From positions 62,001 to 126,000 of the forward strand of contig JAVBOC010000013.1 of assembly GCA_031550975.1 (NCBI GenBank): a stretch of 64,000 bases of DNA, read 5' to 3'. Each line of letters starts with the position of its first letter. The first letter of the stretch is position 1. Positions 18,794 through 28,292 of this stretch are shown one piece after another. The notes under the pieces were generated by a model. It searched no databases. It saw only the letters and a list, made by a program, of their open reading frames with translations, and was not told the DNA's origin. This stretch comes from UBA947 sp031550975. Lineage in GTDB: Bacteria > Cyanobacteriota > Vampirovibrionia > Gastranaerophilales > Gastranaerophilaceae. Made by a program: the position numbers and the translations under genes.

Positions 18794-19286
18794 TACCTAA
18801 ACCTTTCACTTTTCTAACACGATAAAAGAACTCAAAACCGTCAGGGATTTTCATACCCTGTGGATTCGGGTTATCAAATTTAAAACCTAGCCAGGACAAC
18901 CAACTTTTTGCAAGATAATTTTCTTTGTAAATAATGTTATAAGTAAGCCAAAAATCCTCATCATATTTTGCAAATTCTTTTTTGAGTTCACGAAGTAAAG
19001 AAATTTGGTGTTTCTGTACTTCCGGTGTTGTGAGCATCCAAACGCAACCGACACTTTCGTCATACGGATCGGTGCGGCACACTCCGCCCAATAAGGCAGG
19101 GATATCACCTTTTTTAGTTTTACCGACTATGACGTTTTCGGTGTTCATAATATTTTCAAACATTCTATTTTGATAATCCTCGCCCCACAAGGCTTTTGAT
19201 TCTTCCAAGTCTTCGATACGCAGATTTTCAAGAATAAATCTAACGTCCTGTTCTGTCTTATTCGCTCTGTACATCTGTAATTTCAT
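18786..19286 (-). CDS. Gp13-like / GNAT-fold phage protein
   Basis: A 166-residue protein that reads like the T7 Gp13 family: ALLGGVCRTDPYDESVGCVWML and SLLRELKKEFAKYD give a GNAT-like strand and helix, ending in SWLSWLGFKFDNP and a GFEFFYRVRK strand. In T7 Gp13 is needed for internal core assembly. It overlaps the tail nozzle gene by 29 bp and the Gp14-like gene by 8 bp, so the three are translated together. Confidence 0.7.
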   Translation of the reverse strand: MKLQMYRANKTEQDVRFILENLRIEDLEESKALWGEDYQNRMFENIMNTENVIVGKTKKGDIPALLGGVCRTDPYDESVGCVWMLTTPEVQKHQISLLRELKKEFAKYDEDFWLTYNIIYKENYLAKSWLSWLGFKFDNPNPQGMKIPDGFEFFYRVRKVKGLGNV

Positions 19287-21321
19287 CCTCTATTGTTACA
19301 ACTGTGCTTATACTTGTAATCGTGATCGGCAGCGGATGTTTTTGTTTGATTTTCACCGTTGCCTGTTCTGTATAATCTGCAAACGGGTAAGCATCAAGAT
19401 TTCCGCTAAACAAGTATTCTGAATCGTCTATGCTTTCTTTGCTTCGGGGATTTTGGACTTCTGTGTTGTCCATGCCGGTAACGTAGAAATCTTCACGGGT
19501 TTTGTCAATTTTGATACTAACTTTTGAGATAATTTTCTTTAGTCCGTGTGTGTTTTCACCCTCTAATGGCAAGGTTTCTGCCTCAAAGTCGTAAGGTAAA
19601 CCTACAACTATTTTTGAAGCTGCAACCGGAAGTGTAATTGAACCGTTTTCAACAATCAAACCTTCAACCACTCCGGCATCGGCAAGCACTGAAACGGTCT
19701 TACCCTCTAAATAATCAAGTCCGTAAAGGTTTTGAATAGGGTTGCCATCATATCTCAAACCGCAATCAACGAAGAATCCGTCAGAAGTTTCGTTGATTAA
19801 TCGTGAGTGCATACGTTCAATAAATCTTTTAGTTTTGCCATTAATTTTACGTTTTACGACAAAATAAGGTACATCCTCAAACCCTTCACGAATTACTGCA
19901 ATACTTTCAAATTTTCCGTCTGTCTGATGCCTATGCCAGCCTGAAATCTCATGCTTTTTGTTATATGTTAATCCGCATACCGTGCCATCCGACATCACGC
20001 ACCAAAGTATGCGGTAAGGTTCTTTTGAATATCCCCAATCAACAATTTGTTTACCTTCAAAAAGATGATTTGCAAATATCGTAAGTTCATCACCATCATA
20101 GGAATCAGAAACATATTCATAACCTAAATCACGGACAACAGAGCCGCCGGACTGGACAAATAAAACCATTCTTCCTGAAACAACCGGTTGAATATGTGAA
20201 CACCCATAATAGCTTTGAGGTTTTGCCATTGGAGCAGGTGAAGCTGAAAATGCGCCGTCCTGTCCGTTAACTTTCCACTCTGCACCGGATGTTAAAACAA
20301 TTAAATCATTTAATCCTATCAGATGTCGGATTTCGTTGACTTCACGCTCTGCAAGTTTAATTGTGATTGAATCAGAAGGACTTAAAGGACGTGAGATATT
20401 AAAGTTATTTTCTGTTCCTGTTTGCGTTGATACAAGCGATTGACGGGAGTTTGCAAGTCCGCCAAATTGTTTTCTCTGCTGAAAATAATTTACACAAGCC
20501 GGATTATTACTGTCTGCGAAAGGATTTTTAGCAATTGGAGCAGTTGAAGTTAAATCAGGTTCAATTTTCGGATCAGTGAAGCTGGTTGTTGTTGAAGTTC
20601 CGACAAAACCAAATATACCATTTACAGAACGGTAAACATTATATTCTACCGCACCTGCTATTGCGTTCCACGTTAAATTTATTTTCTCGCTTGTTGTCCA
20701 GTAACTCTCTAAATGTGCTGAAACACTTGCTTCTTGCGAGCGATTACTTTCTTCGTAAGTTTCGTTTTTTACCGCAGTTACAACATATTTATATGTTGTC
20801 ATATTACCTGTTCCACCGCTCCAAGTGGCACTTAGTTCGGTAGGCGGACTAAGTTCAGGTTCAGCAACCACTTCATCTAAAAGCCAAAGGTGATGAGCAG
20901 TTCTTGAAAGTTCACGAGGAGTATATTTATTATTACAAATAGTCAAAACATCTGCGTTTTGAGCATATTTGAGCATAAATAGATCTTCTTCTGCGTAAGG
21001 CGTAGCGGTTTCAGCAGGTATTTCAGTGTCGGGATTAACTATTTGTCCACCTTCTTTGACAAATCTTGCATATTTTGCACCAAGTTCAATGACATAGGTT
21101 TGTTCAGTGTTGAAAGAAAACGGAATTATACGAGTTTTTTTAGTGCTGTCTTTAACTTCGCAAACGACTTCTGTACCTGCACGGTTTGAAATGCAACCCT
21201 CTGTGCGCACGAAGCCATTTTTCAGGTATTTCAAACCATTCTCATATTTGGCTAAATTATTTCGTGCATATAAAGGCGGACTGATTTCACCACCAGTAAA
21301 TGAACGTTGGGTGATTCTCAC
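19258..21321 (-). CDS. Tail nozzle protein (Gp12-like)
   Basis: The 687-residue protein begins TQRSFTGGEISPPLYAR and KNGFVRTEGCISNRAGT, the diagnostic opening of podovirus tail nozzle/stabilisation proteins. A fibronectin-III-like insert lies at residues ~155-250 (LSPPTELSATWSGGTG, VEYNVYRS). The central part has FNISRPLSPSDSI and GAEWKVNGQDGAF as in this family. It forms the distal tail tube through which DNA leaves. Two bases separate it from the adaptor gene. Confidence 0.85.
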   Translation of the reverse strand: MRITQRSFTGGEISPPLYARNNLAKYENGLKYLKNGFVRTEGCISNRAGTEVVCEVKDSTKKTRIIPFSFNTEQTYVIELGAKYARFVKEGGQIVNPDTEIPAETATPYAEEDLFMLKYAQNADVLTICNNKYTPRELSRTAHHLWLLDEVVAEPELSPPTELSATWSGGTGNMTTYKYVVTAVKNETYEESNRSQEASVSAHLESYWTTSEKINLTWNAIAGAVEYNVYRSVNGIFGFVGTSTTTSFTDPKIEPDLTSTAPIAKNPFADSNNPACVNYFQQRKQFGGLANSRQSLVSTQTGTENNFNISRPLSPSDSITIKLAEREVNEIRHLIGLNDLIVLTSGAEWKVNGQDGAFSASPAPMAKPQSYYGCSHIQPVVSGRMVLFVQSGGSVVRDLGYEYVSDSYDGDELTIFANHLFEGKQIVDWGYSKEPYRILWCVMSDGTVCGLTYNKKHEISGWHRHQTDGKFESIAVIREGFEDVPYFVVKRKINGKTKRFIERMHSRLINETSDGFFVDCGLRYDGNPIQNLYGLDYLEGKTVSVLADAGVVEGLIVENGSITLPVAASKIVVGLPYDFEAETLPLEGENTHGLKKIISKVSIKIDKTREDFYVTGMDNTEVQNPRSKESIDDSEYLFSGNLDAYPFADYTEQATVKIKQKHPLPITITSISTVVTIEDEITDVQSE

Positions 21322-21323
21322 GG

Positions 21324-21914
21324 TTAAGTCCTTTCTTCAAGCCAGTTACAGGTTGCCTCATTCTGCTTAAATCCTTCATTGGAGTCAGATGTTGTTCCCT
21401 CTGAAAGCATTTTTTTGTAAACCTGCATGCAATCACCAGTTTTTGTTCTTGCTCCGGTGATTGATGAGGCAGATAAAAACGCTAAAAACCAAGATAAAGC
21501 CATTGCAAATTCAGGCGTATAATACGCTTCCTCTTTTACAATTCGTGTATAACGGATAACAGCAGGGGTTACATTTGTTAAAATTGTCCGTTGTCCGGCT
21601 GTGTTTGAAGCCGGTTCAAATTCAATTGGGTTTTCATCAGCCGTTACAATCTCACGCACAAAAGTACAATCATTCGGATAGTCATACTCAAATGCAAATT
21701 TAGGGTTTAGACTTTGATTGCCGGTTGGGGTTAATTCACGATATGCACTTGCAAACGCCCAATCGTGGTCTTTGAGCGTTTTTTCTTTTGCAATCTCATA
21801 ATATTCGTTAAGCACAACGGCGTTTCTGTCCGACTGTCCTGTGCTTTGAATCCCCACTGATACCCCAAGATTTTTTAAAGCTAAGTTAAAAATGTTTGTT
21901 TTGGTGTAGTTCAT
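21324..21914 (-). CDS. Tail adaptor (tail tubular protein A, Gp11-like)
   Basis: The 196-residue protein has the family pattern: NIFNLALKNLGVSVGI, then ALKDHDW-like TLKDHDWAFASAYREL, YDYPNDCTFVREI, and a C-terminal FAMALSWFLAFLSASS helix. It forms the ring between portal and nozzle. It overlaps the previous gene by 4 bp. Confidence 0.85.
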   Translation of the reverse strand: MNYTKTNIFNLALKNLGVSVGIQSTGQSDRNAVVLNEYYEIAKEKTLKDHDWAFASAYRELTPTGNQSLNPKFAFEYDYPNDCTFVREIVTADENPIEFEPASNTAGQRTILTNVTPAVIRYTRIVKEEAYYTPEFAMALSWFLAFLSASSITGARTKTGDCMQVYKKMLSEGTTSDSNEGFKQNEATCNWLEERT

Positions 21915-22222
21915 TCTTTATCAGCTTCCGTTTTTTCTTCGGTTTCTTTATTTTGAGCATCTTGAATCTGCTTGTTTTTTTCAAGCAGAGTTTCGCCGGT
22001 TTTGTTTTCAGCTTTATTATTTTTATTAACCGGCTTGTTATTTTGTTTGTTTTCAGGTGTTTTGTCCGGCTCTTTATCCGGTTCTTTTGTTTCAGCCTTT
22101 ACATCTGCAGCACCGACTTTTTCTACCCACATAGGCGGTTTTGTACCAGCGTATTCAAAGATCTCACCTTCTTTAACGATTCGCTTGTTATACCAGCCTT
22201 TTTGTGTTGCTCTTACTTTCAT
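21911..22222 (-). CDS. Small virion-region protein with charged low-complexity tail
   Basis: 103 residues. The first 35 form a small beta-rich unit (ATQKGWYNKRIVKEGEIFEY, PPMWVEK) like head-tail region proteins; the rest is Lys/Glu/Asn-rich and disordered (EPDKEPDKTPENKQNNKP). Position between cement protein and tail adaptor suggests a head-completion or capsid accessory role. Family not recognised beyond this. Confidence 0.65.
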   Translation of the reverse strand: MKVRATQKGWYNKRIVKEGEIFEYAGTKPPMWVEKVGAADVKAETKEPDKEPDKTPENKQNNKPVNKNNKAENKTGETLLEKNKQIQDAQNKETEEKTEADKE

Positions 22223-22264
22223 TTTTTTACCCTTTCAAGTTAGTTGTACCTCTGTGTTTCTGTG

Positions 22265-22660
22265 TTAGATGTTGTGGTGTCCTTGTGGTGTGCCTAAACA
22301 AACTCCGGCACTGATTTTTCCTGCTGTTGCTGTACCTGCAACCGTGTAATATGCCCTGATATAGCCTAAATTACCTTTTGGCATATAATTCATTGATGAA
22401 ATATATCCTTGTTTAAGGTTGGCAACCGGCACTGCCGCAGTTGTGGCAAGGGTTACAGGTGTGCTAAAAGCCTCATTGGCAGATGTTTGAATCGCAAAAG
22501 TTACGCTTGTTGCACCTGCAAAATCTTCATCCACCTGAAAAACAACGGGGATTTCCTTACCATAAGAAATTTCCCCGACTGATTTTATAATGTTTGTTGA
22601 AGCGGCACTTGTCGTTACCGCTTGTTTATTTGAAAAAAGTGCTTGTTCATCTAATATCAT
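22265..22660 (-). CDS. Capsid cement protein (Bbp16-like)
   Basis: A 131-residue, beta-rich protein starting MILDEQALFSNKQAVTTSA, the pattern of the Bbp16 / epsilon15 Gp10 decoration proteins that clamp capsid two-folds. FQVDEDFAGATSVTFAIQTS and NLGYIRAYYTVAG are also family-like. It lies 46 bp after the major capsid gene with GAAAGGAAA before its ATG. Confidence 0.8.
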   Translation of the reverse strand: MILDEQALFSNKQAVTTSAASTNIIKSVGEISYGKEIPVVFQVDEDFAGATSVTFAIQTSANEAFSTPVTLATTAAVPVANLKQGYISSMNYMPKGNLGYIRAYYTVAGTATAGKISAGVCLGTPQGHHNI

Positions 22661-22706
22661 TTTTATTTCCTTTCGTTATTGATATGTAAACGGGTTGCGG
22701 ATGGCT

Positions 22707-23702
22707 CTAGTTAATTGCCATCTCTGTGTTTAGTATTTGATCACATTCACGAATAGGAAGATTTTTGAAGTGTAAAACTTCGTCATTCAAATATTCCTTG
22801 TAATTGAAATCAATGTTGGTTTTCTCTCTGACCTGTTTATCAAAATACATAAGGACATCTGTATTGCAGTAAATACAGGTCGTTCCGCCTTTATTATGTT
22901 TTTTGACTTTGTAATAGGCTTTACGCATCAAATCAAGTAAATCATCAGCGTTTGCCGTATCAAGGTCTGAAATATCAATATTGCAGACACGAGCAGTTGA
23001 GCGGAAATCTCTGATCGTAACGCCGACATCCATCTTGTAATGGTCTTGATAGACTTTACGTTTACCACCTTCGGCGTTTGTTTCTGTAACGATACCGTCA
23101 TCTTCGTGTTGCAATCCGGCTTTTGAGCCTTCGGGATAAATCAATGAAGTATGCAAGTCGCCCCAAGTAATAAACCAAATTGAGGAATTATCGTTGCCTG
23201 TACCTTTTCCCTTGACAATGTTATGACCTATTTTACGCTTGTCAGGTGAGGTTTTACTATATCTAACAGCCAAGCCGTCAAATGCTGCTGAATTATCCGC
23301 CACAGAGCCGTAAAAGATATTCTCTTGTAACTCCTGATTCATTGCTTCAATAAATGCTTGTGATTCTGAAAGCCTGAATAGTTTAGGGTTTTTTGACTTT
23401 TCCACAAGGTCTTTATCTACTACTGAATAGGTTTCTAGCATACCTGTTGGGTCTTTCACCTGTTCTGTGGTTGATTTTGACGGTGGTACATAGCCATAAA
23501 TCTTTCTGAATGTGGCTGTTGGTAATCCGTTACGGATTGTTGAGATGTAATTTGTTCCGTCATTACATTCAAGTACGTTTGCATCTTGCATAAGTACGTT
23601 GTTTTCGGACATCATCTCAATAATTGTTGCAGCCTGTGCGCCGCCTTCCTGACGTTTCAGACTGTCTGCTAGGTTTAGGTATTTGTCGCCTAATGTTGCC
23701 AT
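22707..23702 (-). CDS. Major capsid protein
   Basis: 331 residues, starting MATLGDKYLNLADSLKR. It shows the N-arm LNGLP-type stretch (TYISTIRNGLPTATFRKIYG in part), a P-domain helix (AMNQELQENIFYG), SIWFITWGDLHTSLIYPEG and a C-terminal strand set (GTTCIYCNTDVLMYF). This matches HK97-fold capsid proteins of epsilon15/BPP-1-like podoviruses. GGAGAG precedes the ATG. It lies between scaffold and cement genes, as expected. Confidence 0.88.
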   Translation of the reverse strand: MATLGDKYLNLADSLKRQEGGAQAATIIEMMSENNVLMQDANVLECNDGTNYISTIRNGLPTATFRKIYGYVPPSKSTTEQVKDPTGMLETYSVVDKDLVEKSKNPKLFRLSESQAFIEAMNQELQENIFYGSVADNSAAFDGLAVRYSKTSPDKRKIGHNIVKGKGTGNDNSSIWFITWGDLHTSLIYPEGSKAGLQHEDDGIVTETNAEGGKRKVYQDHYKMDVGVTIRDFRSTARVCNIDISDLDTANADDLLDLMRKAYYKVKKHNKGGTTCIYCNTDVLMYFDKQVREKTNIDFNYKEYLNDEVLHFKNLPIRECDQILNTEMAIN

Positions 23703-23705
23703 TTT

Positions 23706-24362
23706 TTACTCTCCTTTATTCATTGAGGGATATAAAATATCCTCTCTAGTACGTTTATCCCCTACGGGATTTTTTGAAATGTGAATGTTATCTTGCTTCA
23801 TCTGCAAGCCGATTGTGTGAAACATTTTCACAATCTTGGGGTGAACGGTTAAGCCTGATTCTGCAAGCAGTTCACGTGTTGGTTCGTCTGCAAATGCTTC
23901 ATAAGCAAGGTTTGCGGTGGTTAAAGTTTCTTTCAACTTTGCACCGCCGACTTCCTTATCAGCATTTAAAAGTTGTTTGTAGTTTTCAATTTTGGCTTCA
24001 TTTAACTGGTTTAACTGCGCTACTGTTTGTTTTTGGGTTTGTTCAGTTAATTCAACCGCCATTGCCATAAGATCATTTGCGCCTTTTTGGGATAAGTTCA
24101 TTTTTGAGGCATAATCATTAAATTTGCCGGTCATATCCTCGTTTAAATTCATACCTTCCGGCAGCTTAACTTCTTTATAGTCATAGCTTTCAGGCTTCCC
24201 AAATAATTCAGCTTCGCCGTTATCATCTTTCGGATCGCTCCCTGCCGGATCGCCGCCTTCGTTATCTTTTGGGGGTTCACCTGTTCCGGTCTGTGCCGGA
24301 TCATTCCCAAGTTCTAAATCCTGATTTTCAGGGATGTCCGTGTTGGTGTTTTCTTCATTCAT
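23706..24362 (-). CDS. Capsid scaffold protein
   Basis: 218 residues, acidic and low-complexity at the N-terminus (GEPPKDNEGGDPAGSDPKDD), then helical (EQTQKQTVAQLNQLNEAKIE). The pattern YDYKEVKLPEGMNLNEDM and AYEAFADEPTRELLAESGL is typical for scaffold proteins of tailed phages. Ends 3 bp before the capsid gene and overlaps the preceding small gene by 8 bp. Confidence 0.8.
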   Translation of the reverse strand: MNEENTNTDIPENQDLELGNDPAQTGTGEPPKDNEGGDPAGSDPKDDNGEAELFGKPESYDYKEVKLPEGMNLNEDMTGKFNDYASKMNLSQKGANDLMAMAVELTEQTQKQTVAQLNQLNEAKIENYKQLLNADKEVGGAKLKETLTTANLAYEAFADEPTRELLAESGLTVHPKIVKMFHTIGLQMKQDNIHISKNPVGDKRTREDILYPSMNKGE

Positions 24363-24606
24363 CTTTATTTATCCTTTCTTTTAATGAATTGATGTATTTT
24401 TCAGGAGCGTAAGAAATCAGCAAATCACGTAGCTTTAAGCCAAAATCACGCATCCCTTTGTTGTAATAATCCTGTCTTTCATTGCCTGTAATGCCTTGCG
24501 TGTCGCATCCTGAAAGTGTAATCAAGTGAAAAAGTAAATCTAAACCGTCAGGCAAATTAGCGGTGTTATGCACCGCAAGTTTAAGTTTTTCATCATCTAA
24601 AAGCAT
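24355..24606 (-). CDS. Small phage protein between portal and scaffold
   Basis: 83 residues, helical (DDEKLKLAVHNTANLPDG, YYNKGMRDFGLKLRDLLI). Starts directly after the portal stop. Similar small genes sit here in epsilon15-like phages, but the family is not recognised. Likely virion assembly factor by context only. Confidence 0.65.
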   Translation of the reverse strand: MLLDDEKLKLAVHNTANLPDGLDLLFHLITLSGCDTQGITGNERQDYYNKGMRDFGLKLRDLLISYAPEKYINSLKERINKDE

Positions 24607-26256
24607 CTACACTCCAAGTCTTTGCATAAGTTCTGTACCGTAGGCATCTGTTCCGCCTACGTTTTTCAGGATTTCAGAGCCTTGTTGCAAGCTATTCATT
24701 GCTTCTTGCTGTTCTTTTTTCTGTTCCATAGCCTGTTTCATTTTTGCGACTTGTTCATTCGGTACAACTTGTTCAGGGTTGATATTTGCATATTCTGCAT
24801 AATCATCAATAATTCGTGGGCTATTCAGTTTCATTGCTAATGTCGGATCAACTGATTGCGCTAGATTTATGGTAAATGTTGTAAATCTTTCCATTGATGC
24901 AATTTTTTGTACTTTTTGAGCCTGTGCAAGCATAGAAACAAATTCAATCTCAATCTGTCCGCCCTGTATCTGTGGCGGTGGTTCAGGGATTATGCGTTTT
25001 TCCATACACTCACCAAATACCCAAGCCATAACTTGTTTTAGTCCACCGTGTACTTGCTCCAAAAGAGGTGATAATAAAGCCATCTTTTCTTCTTTGAGTT
25101 CGTCAACTTCGGTGGCTGTCCGACTTCTGTTTGCGGTGTTTAGGATCATTGCAAATAAATCATTAAAAAATAATTCTGAAACAGATTGTTTTAATTCTGC
25201 TATATCCTGTCTGATTTCTAGGATCTGCGGATTTACTTCATAGACTGCAGATAGTCCACGTCCGTTTTGGTCTTCTTCCACAAATGCTGCAGGTGCATCA
25301 ATCATTTTTTTATTTTTCAGTGCTGCCGGACCTTTGTATGTCGGACTAACTATTTTCTTGATAGCTTTGCCTTTATCTACAACCATTGACATAAGCTGCT
25401 TTACATCAGGTAATGCGTTAATTCCGCAACTTTCGGTTGGGTAAACATCTTCACCGTTGACTTCGGCTTCGAATACAATGTAAGGGAATTTATCAAATCC
25501 GCTTATGCTTAAAAATTTATCGTTATCGCCGCCGGTTTCGTAATAAACAGATATAAACTTTTTATTCTTCGCCCATACAGAATCGGGGTTATATTCAGCG
25601 TTTGGCTCTACAAAATGCACAACCTCGTACATATCTTCAAATCGTTTGTTTTTGACTGATTGACTTATGGCGTTTGAAACATTTTCTTCGCCAAATTTGT
25701 TATAAAGGTTCTTAGCCGTTTCCATATATACACGGCACATGGTATCTACAACACCTCTGTCATCTTTGGCATAACGATATGAGCCAATTGGAAGTAATTT
25801 TGTACGCATTATTGTATCAATATCACCTTCAAGAGCCATTGCAGACAGTGCAAAAACACCTAATTGTTTATAAGCTGGTGGTAAGTTTTGATAAAAATTA
25901 GAGAAGTTAAAAATATCTCTGAAAATATCCTCAACCTGATAACACCATAATCTAACCTGATAATCACTTTTTACATCGTAATTTCTTATTTTTACCCTAA
26001 ACCAATTTGTGGCTGGGTTTGTTGCTCCTGACATCATACCTGATGAGAAATTACGAACACATTTTAAGGGTGTACTGTCTTTAATTTTCTTATTCTTTAC
26101 AGGTGCTTTATTTACGTTTTTAGCTAAAAATTTTACAGAGCGAGGCATAAAGTGATCAGCTAATTCTTGCCAATCACTTTTTATTTGGTTATAAGCAACT
26201 TCAAGTTCTGCTCTGCGACCTTCAAAGTATGCTTTATCTCGCTTATTCTCTGCCAT
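24607..26256 (-). CDS. Portal / head-to-tail connector protein
   Basis: 549 residues, matching the podovirus head-tail connector family: FEGRRAELEVAYNQIKSDWQ and LADHFMPR at the start, NFSSGMMSGATNPATNWF around residue 70, then FYQNLPPAYKQLGVFALSAM and SRTATEVDELKEEKMALLSP near residue 375. The C-terminus is Gln/Met-rich. It forms the dodecameric DNA gate. One base overlaps the preceding small gene. Confidence 0.9.
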   Translation of the reverse strand: MAENKRDKAYFEGRRAELEVAYNQIKSDWQELADHFMPRSVKFLAKNVNKAPVKNKKIKDSTPLKCVRNFSSGMMSGATNPATNWFRVKIRNYDVKSDYQVRLWCYQVEDIFRDIFNFSNFYQNLPPAYKQLGVFALSAMALEGDIDTIMRTKLLPIGSYRYAKDDRGVVDTMCRVYMETAKNLYNKFGEENVSNAISQSVKNKRFEDMYEVVHFVEPNAEYNPDSVWAKNKKFISVYYETGGDNDKFLSISGFDKFPYIVFEAEVNGEDVYPTESCGINALPDVKQLMSMVVDKGKAIKKIVSPTYKGPAALKNKKMIDAPAAFVEEDQNGRGLSAVYEVNPQILEIRQDIAELKQSVSELFFNDLFAMILNTANRSRTATEVDELKEEKMALLSPLLEQVHGGLKQVMAWVFGECMEKRIIPEPPPQIQGGQIEIEFVSMLAQAQKVQKIASMERFTTFTINLAQSVDPTLAMKLNSPRIIDDYAEYANINPEQVVPNEQVAKMKQAMEQKKEQQEAMNSLQQGSEILKNVGGTDAYGTELMQRLGV

Positions 26257-26465
26257 TATTCACCCAATAAAGTTTTCTTTTTAGTTTGTGCGCTGTCTGT
26301 AAGTCCTAATGAGGTGGTTTTTACTGTTTTACCTGCTGATGCAACGGTCTGCTCTCGTGTATTACTAGCTGATTTCTGTACTTTTGCATCTGCAACTGTT
26401 GGCGGTGCAATGGGTTCTGCTGCTGCCGGCACTGATGGTGTTGGTATTTTTGGTGTTGAACACAT
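26256..26465 (-). CDS. Small Pro/Ala-rich phage protein
   Basis: 69 residues starting MCSTPKIPTPSVPAAAEP, a style common in short genes between terminase and portal of podoviruses; the rest is Ser/Thr/Lys-rich and likely disordered. GAAAGGAAAAAAG precedes the ATG. Function unknown. Confidence 0.7.
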   Translation of the reverse strand: MCSTPKIPTPSVPAAAEPIAPPTVADAKVQKSASNTREQTVASAGKTVKTTSLGLTDSAQTKKKTLLGE

Positions 26466-26480
26466 ACTTTTTTCCTTTCG

Positions 26481-27806
26481 TTAATATTCAAATGGGTCGT
26501 AATCCGTATCTAAAACGACTGTTTCATCATCAAATGTTATGTCTGCAAGATATGAGTAATAATTTAGTGCATAAATCCCCATCATAAGGCTGTCTGCAAG
26601 GTCAGGACTTTCGCCTAACTCTTTTTTCATATCTTCTTTTTTCTGAATCTTTATTGTTCCGTTTGGATTATGAATTTTCTTGATAAATTCAATTTGAGTT
26701 CTTGTATCTTCCTGTGGTATATTTAAAAATTCGTTATCAATAAAATCTTTTAGTGTTAAGTAACCGTCTGCACGTTGGTTATAAGCATTTTCTCTGTTTG
26801 ATTTACCTTGTCCTTTAAATGCTATACAGTTTTTGACTGCTTTTTGAATACTGCAATAAATCGGATAACCTAAACCGTCAGCATCTAAAATAAGGATATG
26901 AGGATTCCACCTTGCAAATAGATTTATTATTTTACCTTTTGTTATATCTGTGTCCGGTTCGTTCCAGCTTTCACGTTTTGACACTTCAAAATGTACACGG
27001 CTTCGACTTTCAATAAGTGTTGCTACATTCAGATCCCCACCGTTACCGGATAAGTCAACAGACATACAACGGATTTTGTTAAATTGTTCTTTTGGATATT
27101 CAAGACTTGCGGCTTTATCCAGTTTTGAAGAACTAACAAGAAAATCGCTTGCTTGATCTTGTGGGTTGCCTTCCCAAATATGATCATAGTCTTTAGGGTT
27201 CTTGGCTTTACACTTTAACGCTTTATCAATAAGGTTTTGCGGACAATGTTTGTTGTCATAATAGTTTATTTTTATGTGTAAACAGTCTTCATCACCTGCA
27301 AATTCAACGAATACGGCATCTTTTCTAACAAACCGGTTCATTGAGAAGTAAACAACTGCGTTCTTTTTTCTGATTGTCGGGACAATAATATCAAGTGTTG
27401 CTTTTGTGATGGCTTCTGCTTCGTCAATCCACAGGATGTCTATACCCTCTAAGCCTTTGATGTTTACTCTGCCTTGCTCCTTAAAGCCTCTAAAGAATAT
27501 TTCAGAGCCGGTTTTGTTGTGTATGATTTTATTATTTTGAACGGTAAAATCTAGGTCATATTCTGAAATAATATCTTTGAATATTTTATAAACTGAATCT
27601 TCAATCGTGTTTTGTTGCTCACGTCCGCAACATACACGGACTGTCCGTTGTTCACATATCCACGTTATAAGTCGTGCTATGCTTTGAGATTTCCCACCAC
27701 CTCTACCGCCATCAACTAAAAAATACGAATGATCGTTAATTTCTGTTATAAGCGGAATGAGTTTGTCGGGGAAGTCAAGTAATGCCGGTAACTCTTTAAT
27801 CATCAT
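26481..27806 (-). CDS. terL: Terminase large subunit
   Basis: 441 residues. ATPase: Walker A GGRGGGKS at 33-40, Walker B GIDILWIDEAE at 121-131, and the coupling segment VVYFSMNRF. Nuclease: MSVDLSGNGGDLNVATL, HILILDADGLGYP and C-terminal DLADSLMMGIYAL, giving the RNase-H-like acidic residues. It cuts and pumps phage DNA into heads. It overlaps the small subunit by 11 bp; a second ATG one codon later is equally possible. Confidence 0.93.
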   Translation of the reverse strand: MMIKELPALLDFPDKLIPLITEINDHSYFLVDGGRGGGKSQSIARLITWICEQRTVRVCCGREQQNTIEDSVYKIFKDIISEYDLDFTVQNNKIIHNKTGSEIFFRGFKEQGRVNIKGLEGIDILWIDEAEAITKATLDIIVPTIRKKNAVVYFSMNRFVRKDAVFVEFAGDEDCLHIKINYYDNKHCPQNLIDKALKCKAKNPKDYDHIWEGNPQDQASDFLVSSSKLDKAASLEYPKEQFNKIRCMSVDLSGNGGDLNVATLIESRSRVHFEVSKRESWNEPDTDITKGKIINLFARWNPHILILDADGLGYPIYCSIQKAVKNCIAFKGQGKSNRENAYNQRADGYLTLKDFIDNEFLNIPQEDTRTQIEFIKKIHNPNGTIKIQKKEDMKKELGESPDLADSLMMGIYALNYYSYLADITFDDETVVLDTDYDPFEY

Positions 27807-28251
27807 CTTTTGGCGGTTCTTTCCCTACTTTTAATTTAAGTTCTTCCCCGTTGGTTAGCTTTACACTACCCATATAATTGATTGTTACGCCTGTTTTATT
27901 TTGATTGTTATAGCAATTGCATAACTTAGCTTTTTGTATTTCTGCTTGGTTAAAAGCAATCAAATCAGGCTTTTTCCCACTTGTTAATGCCAAATACTGC
28001 GCTTTTTCAAAGTTATTAAAACTATCCAAAAATGTGTATGTAAAATTTTCTTCAAGTTTTTTGCGTTCTTTTTTTAGTGCTTCTTGAATGTCAACATTTG
28101 TCAACAATTTAGATCCGATTGTGCGAGCTGTTTTTTCAGAGTAGCCGGCATTTTTAGCCGCTTGTGTTGCGTTCCTTGTTAATATGTATTCCTGCACGAA
28201 TTTTCGCTTTTTTGGTGTTAATTTATTCTTTTTTTCTTGTTTTTTGCTCAT
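27796..28251 (-). CDS. terS: Terminase small subunit
   Basis: Start at 28251 (MSKKQEKKNKLTPKKRKFV) is chosen because GGTGA precedes it and the family begins here; an upstream in-frame start would overlap the previous gene. 151 residues. The helix-turn-helix is clear: FVQEYILTRNATQAAKNAGY and KTARTIGSKLLTNVDI, as in the Terminase_2 family. It recognises the packaging site and recruits the large subunit. Confidence 0.9.
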   Translation of the reverse strand: MSKKQEKKNKLTPKKRKFVQEYILTRNATQAAKNAGYSEKTARTIGSKLLTNVDIQEALKKERKKLEENFTYTFLDSFNNFEKAQYLALTSGKKPDLIAFNQAEIQKAKLCNCYNNQNKTGVTINYMGSVKLTNGEELKLKVGKEPPKDDD

Positions 28252-28292
28252 TTTTTCACCAAATTTAACCGTTTTTCGTAAAAAAAGAGGGG

